The notes below the pieces were generated by a model, which was not told the DNA's origin, made no database searches, and saw only the letters and a list, made by a program, of their open reading frames with translations. DNA of 64,000 nt from Falsiroseomonas sp051433165 (GTDB lineage: Bacteria; Pseudomonadota; Alphaproteobacteria; Acetobacterales; Acetobacteraceae), in NCBI RefSeq assembly GCF_051433165.1, contig NZ_JBHMFS010000004.1:186001-250000 (forward strand), read 5' to 3'. Both the position numbers and the translations under genes were made by a program. Below are positions 17,132 to 24,798 of the stretch, piece by piece (position 1 is the stretch's first letter; the number at the start of each line of letters is the position of its first letter).

Positions 17132-17925
17132 AGCTGCTCGGATTCACCGCCGATGGCACCACCCGCACCGGACGGCTGGAAGGCGAGACGGTGATCGGCT
17201 TCGCCGGCAACCCGCCGCTGTCGCGTGTGCTGGCCGAGGGCGCGCCGGCCGAGGAGGGTCGCTGGCCGCTCTCGGCCGTGACCATCACCGCGCCGCTGCC
17301 GGAGGCGCGGCTGTTCTGCATCGGCCTGAACTACCCGAAGCCGCACCCGCTGGGCGGGGAGGTGAAGGCGCCGCCGCACATCTCCTACTTCCTCAAGCAC
17401 CAGGCGGCGCTTGTCGCGCATGGCGCGGCGCTGCGCCCGCCGGGCGTATCGCCGCAATTCGACTATGAATGCGAATTGGCGGTGGTGATCGGCAAGCCAG
17501 GGCACCGCATCGCGGAGGCGGATGCGCTGGCGCATGTCGGCGGCTACACCATCCTGAACGATGGCTCGGTGCGCGACTGGCAGGCGCACAGCGTCACCGC
17601 CGGCAAGAATTTTTTTGAGTCCGGAAGCTGGGGTCCCTGCGTCACCACGGCCGATGAGGTCACGGACTGGCGCAAGCTGCGGCTGCAAACCCGGCTGAAC
17701 GGCCGCACGGTGCAAGACAGCGCGGCGGGCGCGATGTTCTTCGGTGTGGAGAAGATCATCGCGTATCTTTCCACCATCTCGCCGCTGGTCCCTGGTGATG
17801 TCATCGCCACGGGTTCACCCGAGGGCACCGGCGCCACCCAGAAGCCGCCACGCTTCCTCGTCAGCGGCGATTCGCTGGCGTTCGAGGTTTCGGGCCTCGG
17901 CATCCTGGCCAATACTGTCGCCTGA
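17128..17925 (+). CDS. Fumarylacetoacetate hydrolase family protein
   Basis: 265-residue FAH-superfamily enzyme, a metal-dependent group that cleaves C-C bonds of acylpyruvates and 2-keto-3-deoxy sugar acids, or hydrates/decarboxylates related oxo-acids. Seen: the start of the catalytic domain FCIGLNYPKPHPLGGEV, metal-ligand region DYECELAVVIGKPG, then GGYTILNDGSVRDWQ, KNFFESGSWGPCV, and the C-terminal TGSPEGTGATQKPPRFL. The family Lys is in the KNFFES segment. In this operon the likely substrate is a 2,4-dioxo or 2-keto-3-deoxy acid from the preceding dehydrogenases. Confidence 0.92.
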   Translation: MKLLGFTADGTTRTGRLEGETVIGFAGNPPLSRVLAEGAPAEEGRWPLSAVTITAPLPEARLFCIGLNYPKPHPLGGEVKAPPHISYFLKHQAALVAHGAALRPPGVSPQFDYECELAVVIGKPGHRIAEADALAHVGGYTILNDGSVRDWQAHSVTAGKNFFESGSWGPCVTTADEVTDWRKLRLQTRLNGRTVQDSAAGAMFFGVEKIIAYLSTISPLVPGDVIATGSPEGTGATQKPPRFLVSGDSLAFEVSGLGILANTVA

Positions 17926-17945
17926 ACCGCCCGAGGACTCGCCCC

Positions 17946-18725
17946 ATGGACATCAACACGCCATCCCGCATCCCCGCCGGTATCGATGAGGCCGAATGGG
18001 CGATCCGCTGCGACCTCGCCGCGCTGTATCACCTGGTCGCGCACCACAAGATGACGGACCTGATCTACACCCATATCAGCGCCCGCATCCCCGGCCCGGA
18101 GCACCACTTCCTCATCAACCGCCACGGCGTGATGTTCCACGAAATGCGCGCCAGCGACCTGGTGAAGATCGATCTCGACGGCAATGTGGTGGATCCGCAC
18201 CACCCCGCCGCGCCGACCACGGTGAACAAGGCCGGCTTCGTCATCCACTCCGCCATCCATGCGGCGCGGGAGGATGCGATTTGCGTGGTGCACACCCACA
18301 CCGCGGCCGGCATCGCCGTCTCCGCCCAGGAACACGGGCTGCTGCCGATCAGCCAGCACGCACTGAAATTCTACGGCCGCCTAGCCTATCACGGCTATGA
18401 GGGCATCGCGCTGGACCTGGAGGAACGGGACCGGCTGGTGGCCGATCTCGGCGCGCACAGCGCGATGATCCTGGTGAACCACGGTCTGCTGGTCACCGGC
18501 CGCACCATCCCCGAGGCCTGGAACCAGATCTACTATCTGGAGCGCGCCTGCCAGGCGCAGGTTGCGGCCCTTTCGGGCGGCGCCAAGCTGATCCTGCCGC
18601 CGGAGGAAGTGCGGCTGCGCACCGCCAGCCAATACGGCCGCGACCCCAACAGCCCGACCATGGCGCTCGCCTGGCAGGCCAGCCTGCGCCTGATCGAGGG
18701 CGACCGCACGGATTGGCGCTGCTGA
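17946..18725 (+). CDS. Class II aldolase/adducin family protein
   Basis: 259-residue zinc-dependent aldolase-fold protein (FucA/AraD/adducin head family). The metal-ligand histidines are visible as VVHTHTAAG and the later LVNHGLLVTG; the early segment TDLIYTHISARIPG is the phosphate/substrate-loop region, and FHEMRASDLVKIDLDG is the typical strand. It lies 20 bases after the FAH gene and 2 bases before the RraA-family gene. It probably performs a retro-aldol cleavage or decarboxylation in the same sugar-acid pathway. Many relatives of this length are not biochemically characterised. Confidence 0.9.
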   Translation: MDINTPSRIPAGIDEAEWAIRCDLAALYHLVAHHKMTDLIYTHISARIPGPEHHFLINRHGVMFHEMRASDLVKIDLDGNVVDPHHPAAPTTVNKAGFVIHSAIHAAREDAICVVHTHTAAGIAVSAQEHGLLPISQHALKFYGRLAYHGYEGIALDLEERDRLVADLGAHSAMILVNHGLLVTGRTIPEAWNQIYYLERACQAQVAALSGGAKLILPPEEVRLRTASQYGRDPNSPTMALAWQASLRLIEGDRTDWRC

Positions 18726-18727
18726 TC

Positions 18728-19444
18728 ATGGCTTTGCATGACCAGACCCGCGCCGCCCTGAAGCGCGTCTCCACCGCCACGCTCGCCACCGCGCTGTTCA
18801 AGCGCGGCTTTCGCAGCCAGATGATCCAGGGCGTGCTGCCGCTGGCCCCGCTGGGTGAAAGCATGGTGGGGGAGGCCTTCACCCTGCGGACCATTCCGGC
18901 GCGGGAGGATCTGAACACCCTTGCGGCCTTCCGCGACCGCGCCCACCCGCAGCGCAAGGGCGTGGAGGACTGCCCGCCTGGGCATATTTTCGTGGTGGAC
19001 AGCCGCAAGGACCCGCGCGCGGCTTCGGCCGGTGGCATCCTGGTGACGCGGCTGATGGTGCGCGGCGTGGCCGGCGTGGTGACGGATGGCGGCTTTCGGG
19101 ATGCGGCGGATATCGCCAGGCTGGCGATCCCGGCCTTCCATGCGCGGCCCTCCGCGCCCACCAACCTCACGCTGCATCAGCCCATCGAAGCCAATGTGCC
19201 GATCGGCTGCGGCGATGCGCCGGTGTTTCCGGGCGATGTGCTGGTCGGCGACAATGACGGTGTCATCGTCATCCCCGCCCATATCGCCGATGAGGTCACC
19301 GCCGAGGCGGTCGAGATGACCGCCTTCGAGGATTTCGTGCAGGAGATGGTGGCCGGTGGCCAACCCATCCTCGGCCTGTACCCGCCGACGGAGGAGAGCA
19401 ACCTGGAACGCTTCGCCAACTGGCGGAAGCGGCACGGGCGGTGA
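18728..19444 (+). CDS. RraA-family aldolase/hydratase
   Basis: 238-residue member of the RraA fold, last gene of the catabolic series. Seen: STATLATALFKRGFR at the N-terminus, LVTRLMVRGVAGVVTDGGFRDAADI (the G-x20-R-D catalytic pattern of HMG/CHA aldolases), and VLVGDNDGVIVIPAHIADEV. It is commonly named 'RNase activity regulator RraA', but the aldolase motif and operon context argue for a pyruvate- or oxaloacetate-producing lyase. The ATG at 18728 is preferred; upstream in-frame codons overlap the aldolase gene. It differs clearly from the 224-residue RraA-family gene at 9745. Confidence 0.88.
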   Translation: MALHDQTRAALKRVSTATLATALFKRGFRSQMIQGVLPLAPLGESMVGEAFTLRTIPAREDLNTLAAFRDRAHPQRKGVEDCPPGHIFVVDSRKDPRAASAGGILVTRLMVRGVAGVVTDGGFRDAADIARLAIPAFHARPSAPTNLTLHQPIEANVPIGCGDAPVFPGDVLVGDNDGVIVIPAHIADEVTAEAVEMTAFEDFVQEMVAGGQPILGLYPPTEESNLERFANWRKRHGR

Positions 19445-19445
19445 G

Positions 19446-19463
19446 GTAACGGAAAGGCGTTAC
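19446..19463. terminator. Small hairpin between convergent genes
   Basis: GTAACG, loop GAAAGG, CGTTAC directly after the RraA-family stop, followed about 18 bases later by a GGTTTTCT stretch. It is a weak terminator candidate separating the catabolic operon from the convergent secreted-protein gene. Confidence 0.35.
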
Positions 19464-19506
19464 GACCACCGACCCGCCGGTTTTCTAAAATGGTCCCCAG
19501 CCCCGG

Positions 19507-19866
19507 CTATTCCGTGACGAAGCGCGTGTTGTTGCGCTCGCGGTCCCAGTACATGATCACCCGGCTGACGAGGCAGAGATTGACCCGCCGCAATTCGGAC
19601 TGGTCCCGATCCTCATAGACGATCTTTATGTCATAGCGGCATTCGTTGGAATTGCCCGAGAAAGTGACATTGAAGGTGCGACCGTTGACCAACACGTTCT
19701 GGCCGAGCAGGTCGCGGCCCCAATTCGTGCTGCTGGACGGGCCGACATAGATCTCATTGATCTGGTAGCCGCTGCGATTGACCATCGTGAAATCCTGGCG
19801 CCCCTGCGCCTCGGCTACGGAGGACACGCACATCGCCGCAAGGGCGGCGAGCAGAAGACGACGCAT
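19507..19866 (-). CDS. Small secreted protein of unknown function
   Basis: 119-residue protein with a clear Sec signal (MRRLLLAALAAMCVSSVAEA, cleaved before QGRQDF). The mature domain of about 100 residues is predicted beta-rich, with FTMVNRSGYQINEIYVGPS at its start and two cysteines (NECRYDIKI, NLCLVSRVI). The pattern 'N-R-S-G-x-x-I-x-x-I-Y-V' resembles small periplasmic domains widespread in Acetobacteraceae, some mislabelled as argininosuccinate lyase in databases (recollection, unverified). The ATG at 19866 is chosen because it opens the signal peptide; 33 further upstream bases are open. It lies downstream of the GntR gene on the same strand. Confidence 0.75.
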   Translation of the reverse strand: MRRLLLAALAAMCVSSVAEAQGRQDFTMVNRSGYQINEIYVGPSSSTNWGRDLLGQNVLVNGRTFNVTFSGNSNECRYDIKIVYEDRDQSELRRVNLCLVSRVIMYWDRERNNTRFVTE

Positions 19867-19950
19867 GGGATTGATCCCTCTTGGTGTGACAGATCGCATC
19901 CGTTACACAAACTTACGCAGAAATGAAGTATGTTTCGTATTAGGAATATG

Positions 19951-20658
19951 TCATCCTGGCCGTGCAAGCATCACCCTGATATCCAGTCCCTCTGTCGCCG
20001 GCCGGTCCAGCCGCAGGCCAAGCTCAAGCTCTACAAGATGCCGCTGCATCAGCCCGGCGGCGGCGCGGTGGCGGCGGGCGCGGATCAGCGCAACCAGCTC
20101 CGCATGGTCGTCATGCCAGCAGGCGAGGCCGGTGCGGTCCTCATACAACGCCACCACCAGGCTGGTCCGCGCCACCAGCAGCCGCACCTGTTCCTCCAGG
20201 ATCGGGTTGCCAGACAGCCGCGCCACCAGGGTGTGAAAGCCGCCCGATAGCCCGATCGCCTCCCGCACCCGCCCCGCCTTCCGCAGGCGGGCTTCCTCCG
20301 CCAGGTTGGCCGCGAGTTCATCCGCCTGCTGCGGGTCGCCGCGCCGGGCCACGGCTTCGGTCGTGCCCGCCTCGATGGCACGGCGGGCGGCGAAGATGGC
20401 CCGGGCTTCATCCGCATCCGGCGCCGCGACGAAGACCCCGCGGTTCGGCGGCGCCACCGCCAGCCTTTCCCAGACCAGCCGGCGCAGCGCATCGCCGATG
20501 GCGCGGCGGCCGATATCGAAGGTCTCGACCAGCGATTGCTCGGTGAGCTTTGCGCCGGGTGGCAGGCGCTGGTCGACGATGGCTTGGAACAGATGGGCGT
20601 GAACGCCGTCTGCATCCTCCGCCTTGGGACGCGTCGCCGGCGTCACCACCCCCACCAT
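19951..20658 (-). CDS. GntR family transcriptional regulator (FadR/FCD subfamily)
   Basis: 235-residue DNA-binding repressor/activator. The N-terminal winged helix-turn-helix covers about residues 10-75 (HLFQAIVDQRLPPGAKLTEQ, then FDIGRRAIGDALRRL and a wing APPNRGVFVAAP). The C-terminal all-helical FCD ligand domain has metal-binding histidines in GFHTLVARLSGN, WHDDHAELVALI and MQRHLVELE. It is divergent from the hydantoinase operon, the classic layout for local control. ATG 20658 gives the best family length; an alternative ATG lies at 20679. A perfect palindrome at 20701-20714 is a candidate operator. Confidence 0.9.
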   Translation of the reverse strand: MVGVVTPATRPKAEDADGVHAHLFQAIVDQRLPPGAKLTEQSLVETFDIGRRAIGDALRRLVWERLAVAPPNRGVFVAAPDADEARAIFAARRAIEAGTTEAVARRGDPQQADELAANLAEEARLRKAGRVREAIGLSGGFHTLVARLSGNPILEEQVRLLVARTSLVVALYEDRTGLACWHDDHAELVALIRARRHRAAAGLMQRHLVELELGLRLDRPATEGLDIRVMLARPG

Positions 20659-20700
20659 TTGCCCTGCGCCATGGCGCATCTGCCGCACTCCCGCGCACCG

Positions 20701-20714
20701 GATTGCGCGCAATC
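20701..20714. promoter_or_regulatory. Perfect 14-bp palindrome, candidate GntR operator
   Basis: GATTGCGCGCAATC reads identically on both strands and is flanked by CCGG on both sides (20697-20700 and 20717-20720). It lies between the GntR gene and the hydantoinase operon, 46 bases upstream of the sigma-54 motif. Location and symmetry fit an operator for the adjacent dimeric regulator; this is inference. Confidence 0.5.
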
Positions 20715-20759
20715 ATGCCGGAGGCCGCCTTTCGGGGCAAATCCGCCCCCGCAACGGGC

Positions 20760-20775
20760 TGGCACGACCCTTGCT
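20760..20775 (+). promoter_or_regulatory. Sigma-54 (RpoN) promoter for the hydantoinase operon
   Basis: TGGCACGACCCTTGCT matches the -24/-12 consensus TGGCACG-N4-TTGCW at every defined position. Transcription would start near 20786, about 24 bases before the ATG at 20810. Sigma-54 promoters require an enhancer-binding activator such as NtrC, which fits use of hydantoins or pyrimidines as nitrogen sources. Confidence 0.75.
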
Positions 20776-20809
20776 GTTCCCCGCACAGGTCAGACAGGAA
20801 CACGCACCG

Positions 20810-21826
20810 ATGAGGATCAGCCGCCGCCTACTGCTCGCCGCACCCGCACTTCTGGCCACGCGCGCCAACGCGCAGGCGCCGCTCGACATCAAGGTTTCGC
20901 TCGCCGCGCCCTTCGATGGCTCCAACGCCGCCTTCTTCCTGGCCGAGGAACGCGGCTGGTACGCGGAGGCCGGGCTGCGCCCGCAATTCGACAGTTCGGG
21001 TGGGTCGGGGGAGGCAGTGACGCGCGTCGGCTCCGGAAGCTATGATTTCGGCATCGGCGACATCAACGTGCTGCTGGAATTCAACGCCAAGAACCCGGCC
21101 TCCGCCGCGCGCTGCGTCTATATGGTCTATTACCGCAGCCCGCTTTCCGCGGCCTCCTTCACCCGTGCGGGCATCGACACGGCCGCGAAGCTGGCCGGCA
21201 AGCGCATCGGCGCGGCGCTGACCGATGGCGCCTACCGCATCTTCCCGGCCTTCGCCGCGGTGGCCGGAATCGATGCCAGCAGCATCCGCTGGCAATATGG
21301 CGACCTGCGGCTGCGGGAAGCCTTCCTGCTGCGCGGCGATGCGGATGCGATCCTCGGCTTCGACAGCACCATGTATTTCGGCCTGGTCCGTGCCGGGGCG
21401 AAGCCGGAGGATATCCGCTTCACCTATTTCGCCGATGCCGGCCTGCCCCTTTATGGCAATGGCATCCTGGCCTCGAAGCGGATGCTGGAGGGCAATCCGG
21501 AAGCCGTGCGCCGCTTCACCGCCGCCTCCGCCCGCGGCTGGCAGGCGGCGATGGCGGAGCCCGCCGCCGCCATCGCCGCCCTCCGCAAGCGCCAGTCGCT
21601 GACCGATGTGCCGCTGGAGACAGAGAAGCTGCGCTGGCTGATCACCAAGCAGTTGACCACGGAGGAAAGCCGCGCCGATGGGCTGGGCGGCGTGCGCGCC
21701 GACCGTTTCGCCGAATCCGTCGCGACGATTTCCCGCGCCTTCGGGCTGGCCACGCCGCTGGCGCCGGGTGATGTTTTCGATCCCTCCTTCCTGCCCCCGG
21801 CCGAGATTCGACGCATCCCCACGTGA
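20810..21826 (+). CDS. NMT1/THI5-like ABC transporter substrate-binding protein
   Basis: 338-residue periplasmic binding protein of the SsuA/THI5/NMT1 family, used by importers of nitrate, sulfonates, pyrimidine precursors and hydantoin-like compounds. The signal is RISRRLLLAAPALLATRANA with an RR pair near the N-terminus. Family features: FAAPFDG-like LAAPFDGSNAAFFLAEERGW, then GSGSYDFGIGDINVLLEF and AGKRIGAALTDGAYRIFPAF. It is the first gene of the sigma-54-preceded operon, but no permease or ATPase is nearby, so the rest of the transporter must be encoded elsewhere. Its stop overlaps the next start (GTGA). Confidence 0.9.
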   Translation: MRISRRLLLAAPALLATRANAQAPLDIKVSLAAPFDGSNAAFFLAEERGWYAEAGLRPQFDSSGGSGEAVTRVGSGSYDFGIGDINVLLEFNAKNPASAARCVYMVYYRSPLSAASFTRAGIDTAAKLAGKRIGAALTDGAYRIFPAFAAVAGIDASSIRWQYGDLRLREAFLLRGDADAILGFDSTMYFGLVRAGAKPEDIRFTYFADAGLPLYGNGILASKRMLEGNPEAVRRFTAASARGWQAAMAEPAAAIAALRKRQSLTDVPLETEKLRWLITKQLTTEESRADGLGGVRADRFAESVATISRAFGLATPLAPGDVFDPSFLPPAEIRRIPT

Positions 21827-23271
21827 GCACCTTCGACACCATCATCCGTGGCGGCACCGTCGCCACGGCCGCCGACGTCTTCCGCGCCGATATCGGCATC
21901 ACGGCCGGACGCATCACCGCGCTGGCTGAGAGGCTGCACGGCGCGGAACGGGTGATCGATGCCACCGGCCGGCTGGTGCTGCCGGGCGGCATCGACGCGC
22001 ATGTGCATATCGACCAGGTGCAGGCGCCGGGGCTGGCTTCCGCCGGGGCGCGGATGGCGGATGGGTTTCTCTCCGGCACCCGCAGCGCGGCCTTTGGCGG
22101 CACCACCTGCACCATGTCCTTCGCCGTGCAGCATCGCGGTGCGTCCCTGCGCGCGGCGGTCGCGGATTATCACCGGCGTGCGCAGGGAAATGCCTTTCTC
22201 GACTACGCCTTCCACCTGGTTGTCAGCGATCCGACGCCGGAGGTGCTGGGCCAGGAACTGCCGGCGCTGATCGCGCGCGGCCATCGCAGCGTGAAGGTCT
22301 ACATGACCTATGAGGCGATGCGGCTTTCGGATCGCCAGATCCTCGACGTGCTCGATGTCTCCCGCGCGCATCGAGCCATCACCCTGGTGCATGCGGAGAA
22401 TCACGAGATCATCGGCTGGCTCGCCGACCGGCTGGAACGCGCCGGCGACACGCGCCCGATGCACCATGCCACGTCGCGCCCCTTGGCGGTGGAACGGGAG
22501 GCGACGCATCGGGCGCTGACGCTGGGGGAGGTGGCGGACACGCCGCTGGTCATCGTCCATGTCAGCGGCGCCGAGCCGCTGGAGGAAATCCGCCGCGCCC
22601 GCGCGCGGGGCCTGACCGTCTTTGCCGAGACCTGCCCGCAATATCTGCTGCTGACCGAGGCCGACCTGGACCAGCCGGACATGCTCGGCGCGCAGGTGAT
22701 GTGCAGCCCGCCGCCACGCGACACGGAAAGCCAGGAAGCCTGCTGGCGCGGGCTGCAGGATGGCAGCTTCGACATCTTCAACAGCGACCACGCCCCCTAT
22801 CGCTTCGATGCGGAGGGCAAGCTGCATGCCGGGCCGAATCCGCCCTTCCGCAAGGTGGCGAACGGCATTCCGGGCCTCGCCACCCGCATGCCGCTGCTGT
22901 TCAGCGAGGGTGTGGTTGGCGGTCGCCTGTCCCTGCCGCGCTTCGTCGCGCTGACCGCGACCAACAATGCGGCGCTGTATGGCCTGCAGCAGAAGGGCCG
23001 CATCGCGGTGGGGGCGGATGCGGACCTCGCCATCTGGGACCCGGAAAAGCGCGTCACCATCACCAACGACCTGCTGCATCACGAGGTGGACTACACCCCC
23101 TATGAGGGCCGCATCGTCACCGGATGGCCGGAACTGGTGATGTCGCGCGGGGAGGTGGTGGTGCAGGACGGCGCGCTGCTGGCCGCGCCGGGACGTGGGC
23201 GTTTCCTGGAGCAAGGTGTTTCCTCGGCCTTCGGGCCACTGGCGGAGGGGCTGCCATGGATCTCGGCCTGA
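21823..23271 (+). CDS. Dihydropyrimidinase / D-hydantoinase family amidohydrolase
   Basis: 482-residue cyclic-amide hydrolase that opens dihydropyrimidine or 5-substituted hydantoin rings. The binuclear metal site is readable: GGIDAHVHIDQ (first two His), RSVKVYMTYE (carbamylated Lys), VHAENHEII, VHVSG, and NSDHAPYRF (Asp). The substrate tyrosine region is KVYMTYEA. The C-terminal GRIAVGADADLAIWDPEK and VVVQDGALLAAPGRG are typical of the family. The GTG at 21823 overlaps the SBP stop, and the 3' end overlaps the SDR by 16 bases. With sigma-54 control, a role in nitrogen scavenging from pyrimidines/hydantoins is likely. I did not assign hydA/pydB because substrate cannot be read. Confidence 0.93.
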   Translation: MSTFDTIIRGGTVATAADVFRADIGITAGRITALAERLHGAERVIDATGRLVLPGGIDAHVHIDQVQAPGLASAGARMADGFLSGTRSAAFGGTTCTMSFAVQHRGASLRAAVADYHRRAQGNAFLDYAFHLVVSDPTPEVLGQELPALIARGHRSVKVYMTYEAMRLSDRQILDVLDVSRAHRAITLVHAENHEIIGWLADRLERAGDTRPMHHATSRPLAVEREATHRALTLGEVADTPLVIVHVSGAEPLEEIRRARARGLTVFAETCPQYLLLTEADLDQPDMLGAQVMCSPPPRDTESQEACWRGLQDGSFDIFNSDHAPYRFDAEGKLHAGPNPPFRKVANGIPGLATRMPLLFSEGVVGGRLSLPRFVALTATNNAALYGLQQKGRIAVGADADLAIWDPEKRVTITNDLLHHEVDYTPYEGRIVTGWPELVMSRGEVVVQDGALLAAPGRGRFLEQGVSSAFGPLAEGLPWISA

Positions 23272-24032
23272 AGGGGCGCCGGGCGCTGGTGCTCGGCGGA
23301 AATCGCGGCATGGGGCTGGCCATCGCTCAGGCCCTGGCGGCGGAAGGCGCGCGGGTTGCCATCGCGGCGCGGGACCGCGCGGCGCTGGATGCGGCGGTGG
23401 CGACGCTGGGCGAGGGGGCGGCCGGCTTTCCGCTGGATCTGACGGACACCGCCGGCCTCGACGCCTTTGCCGCGAGTGTCACCCAGGATTTCGGCGCGCC
23501 CGAAATCCTGGTGAACAACACCGGTGGCCCGGCCTATGGCGGCGCCGCCGGCCGCGCCGTGGCGGATTGGACGGAGGCGTTTCAGGGCATGGCGCTCTCC
23601 GTCATCCGGCTGACCGATCTGTTCCTGCCGGCGATGCGGGCGGCGGGCTGGGGCAGGGTGCTGACGGTGGTCTCGACCGGCGCGGTGCAGCCGCTGCCGG
23701 TGCTCGGCATCTCCAATTCCATCCGCGCCGGCATCATCGCCTGGTCGAAGACCCTGTCGGGCGAGGTGGCGAAGCAGGGCGTCACGGTGAACATCCTGAT
23801 GCCCGGCCGCGTCGGCACCGACCGCGTCCACCTGACCGACGCCGCCGCGGCGGAACGGGAAGGCGTGCCGGCCGAGGCGATTCGCCAGCGTTCCTGGGCG
23901 CAGATCCCGATCGGTCGCTACGCGGAGCCTGAGGAGATTGCCGCCATGGCCGCCTTCGCCTGCTCCGCCCGCGCTAGCTACGTCACCGGTGCCGTGCTCC
24001 GCGCCGATGGCGGCTTCGTACGCCATGTCTGA
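23256..24032 (+). CDS. SDR family oxidoreductase
   Basis: 258-residue short-chain dehydrogenase. The cofactor loop is GGNRGMGLAIA and the mid motif is VNNTGGPAYGG (NNTGG rather than NNAG, as in a FabG-like subgroup). The catalytic Ser is in VVSTGAVQPLPV. The usual YxxxK appears degenerate (ISNSIRAGIIAWSKT): the Tyr position reads Asn/Ser, so activity may be altered or the alignment shifted. The ATG at 23256 lies within the end of the hydantoinase gene; the stop overlaps the DUF1445 start. It probably acts on the ring-opening product, but the substrate is unknown. Confidence 0.88.
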   Translation: MDLGLKGRRALVLGGNRGMGLAIAQALAAEGARVAIAARDRAALDAAVATLGEGAAGFPLDLTDTAGLDAFAASVTQDFGAPEILVNNTGGPAYGGAAGRAVADWTEAFQGMALSVIRLTDLFLPAMRAAGWGRVLTVVSTGAVQPLPVLGISNSIRAGIIAWSKTLSGEVAKQGVTVNILMPGRVGTDRVHLTDAAAAEREGVPAEAIRQRSWAQIPIGRYAEPEEIAAMAAFACSARASYVTGAVLRADGGFVRHV

Positions 24033-24798
24033 AACGGGGCGCGACCTGCGGCGGGCCGCGCGTGGCGGTTTCGCGGGGCGCACCGTTGGCCGGGCGCGGG
24101 GCTTCGTGCAGGCCAATCTGGTTGTGCTGCCCGCCGCCCAGGCGGAGGGTTTTGCGGTCTTCTGCGCGGCCAATCCCGTGGCCTGCCCGCTGCTAGCGGT
24201 GGGTGCGCCGGGCGATCCGCGCCTGCCCGCGCTGGGCGAGGACCTCGACGTGCGGACCGACCTGCCGGGCTACCTGCTGCATCGGGCTGGCGAGGTCACG
24301 CCCGTCGCCGATCTACTGCGGGATTGGCAGGCCGATTCGGTGGCGATCGCCATCGGCTGCTGGTTTGGCGCGGAGGCGGCGCTGGCGGCGGCGGGAATCC
24401 GGATGCGGCATGTGGAGCTGGGCCTGCAAGGCCCGCTGTTCCGCAGCAATCGCATGGCCACCCCGGCGGGCGGTTTCGCCGGGCCGGTGGTGGTCTCCGC
24501 CCGGCCCTTCGCTGCCGCCGATGTGCCGCGCGTGGCCGCCATCACCGCCAGGCTGCCGCGCAGCCATGGCGCGCCGCTGCACCAGGGCGACCCGGCCGCG
24601 CTCGGCATCACGGACCTGACCCGGGCCGATTGGGGCGAGCCGATCCCGCCCGAACCTGGGGAGGTGCTGGTCTATTGGGGCTGCGGCCTCACCGCCCTCG
24701 CGGCGCTGCAAGCCGCCGGCCTGCCGCACTTCGCGACCCACGCGCCCGGCTCCATGCTGGTGACCGATCTGCCCGAGGAATTGCCCACATGGCCCTGA
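24025..24798 (+). CDS. DUF1445 putative hydro-lyase (D-glutamate cyclase-like)
   Basis: 257-residue member of the YcsI/DUF1445 family, related to the N-terminal part of mammalian D-glutamate cyclase, which interconverts D-glutamate and 5-oxo-D-proline. Family blocks read clearly: FVQANLVVLPA, FCAANPVACPLLAVGAPGDP, DVRTDLPGYLLHRAG, IAIGCWFGAEAALAAAGI, FRSNRMATPAGGFAGPVVVS, RLPRSHGAPLHQGDPAALGI and THAPGSMLVTDL. The start ATG at 24025 overlaps the SDR end; the stop overlaps the GlcG-like start. A lactam-forming or lactam-opening enzyme beside a hydantoinase is chemically sensible, since both act on cyclic amides. Confidence 0.9.
   Translation: MSETGRDLRRAARGGFAGRTVGRARGFVQANLVVLPAAQAEGFAVFCAANPVACPLLAVGAPGDPRLPALGEDLDVRTDLPGYLLHRAGEVTPVADLLRDWQADSVAIAIGCWFGAEAALAAAGIRMRHVELGLQGPLFRSNRMATPAGGFAGPVVVSARPFAAADVPRVAAITARLPRSHGAPLHQGDPAALGITDLTRADWGEPIPPEPGEVLVYWGCGLTALAALQAAGLPHFATHAPGSMLVTDLPEELPTWP

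Noticed and set aside
21451..23214. 587-codon minus-strand frame opposite the dihydropyrimidinase
   Set aside because: The plus strand encodes an intact amidohydrolase with all metal ligands; the antisense product is His/Arg/Gly-rich without motifs.
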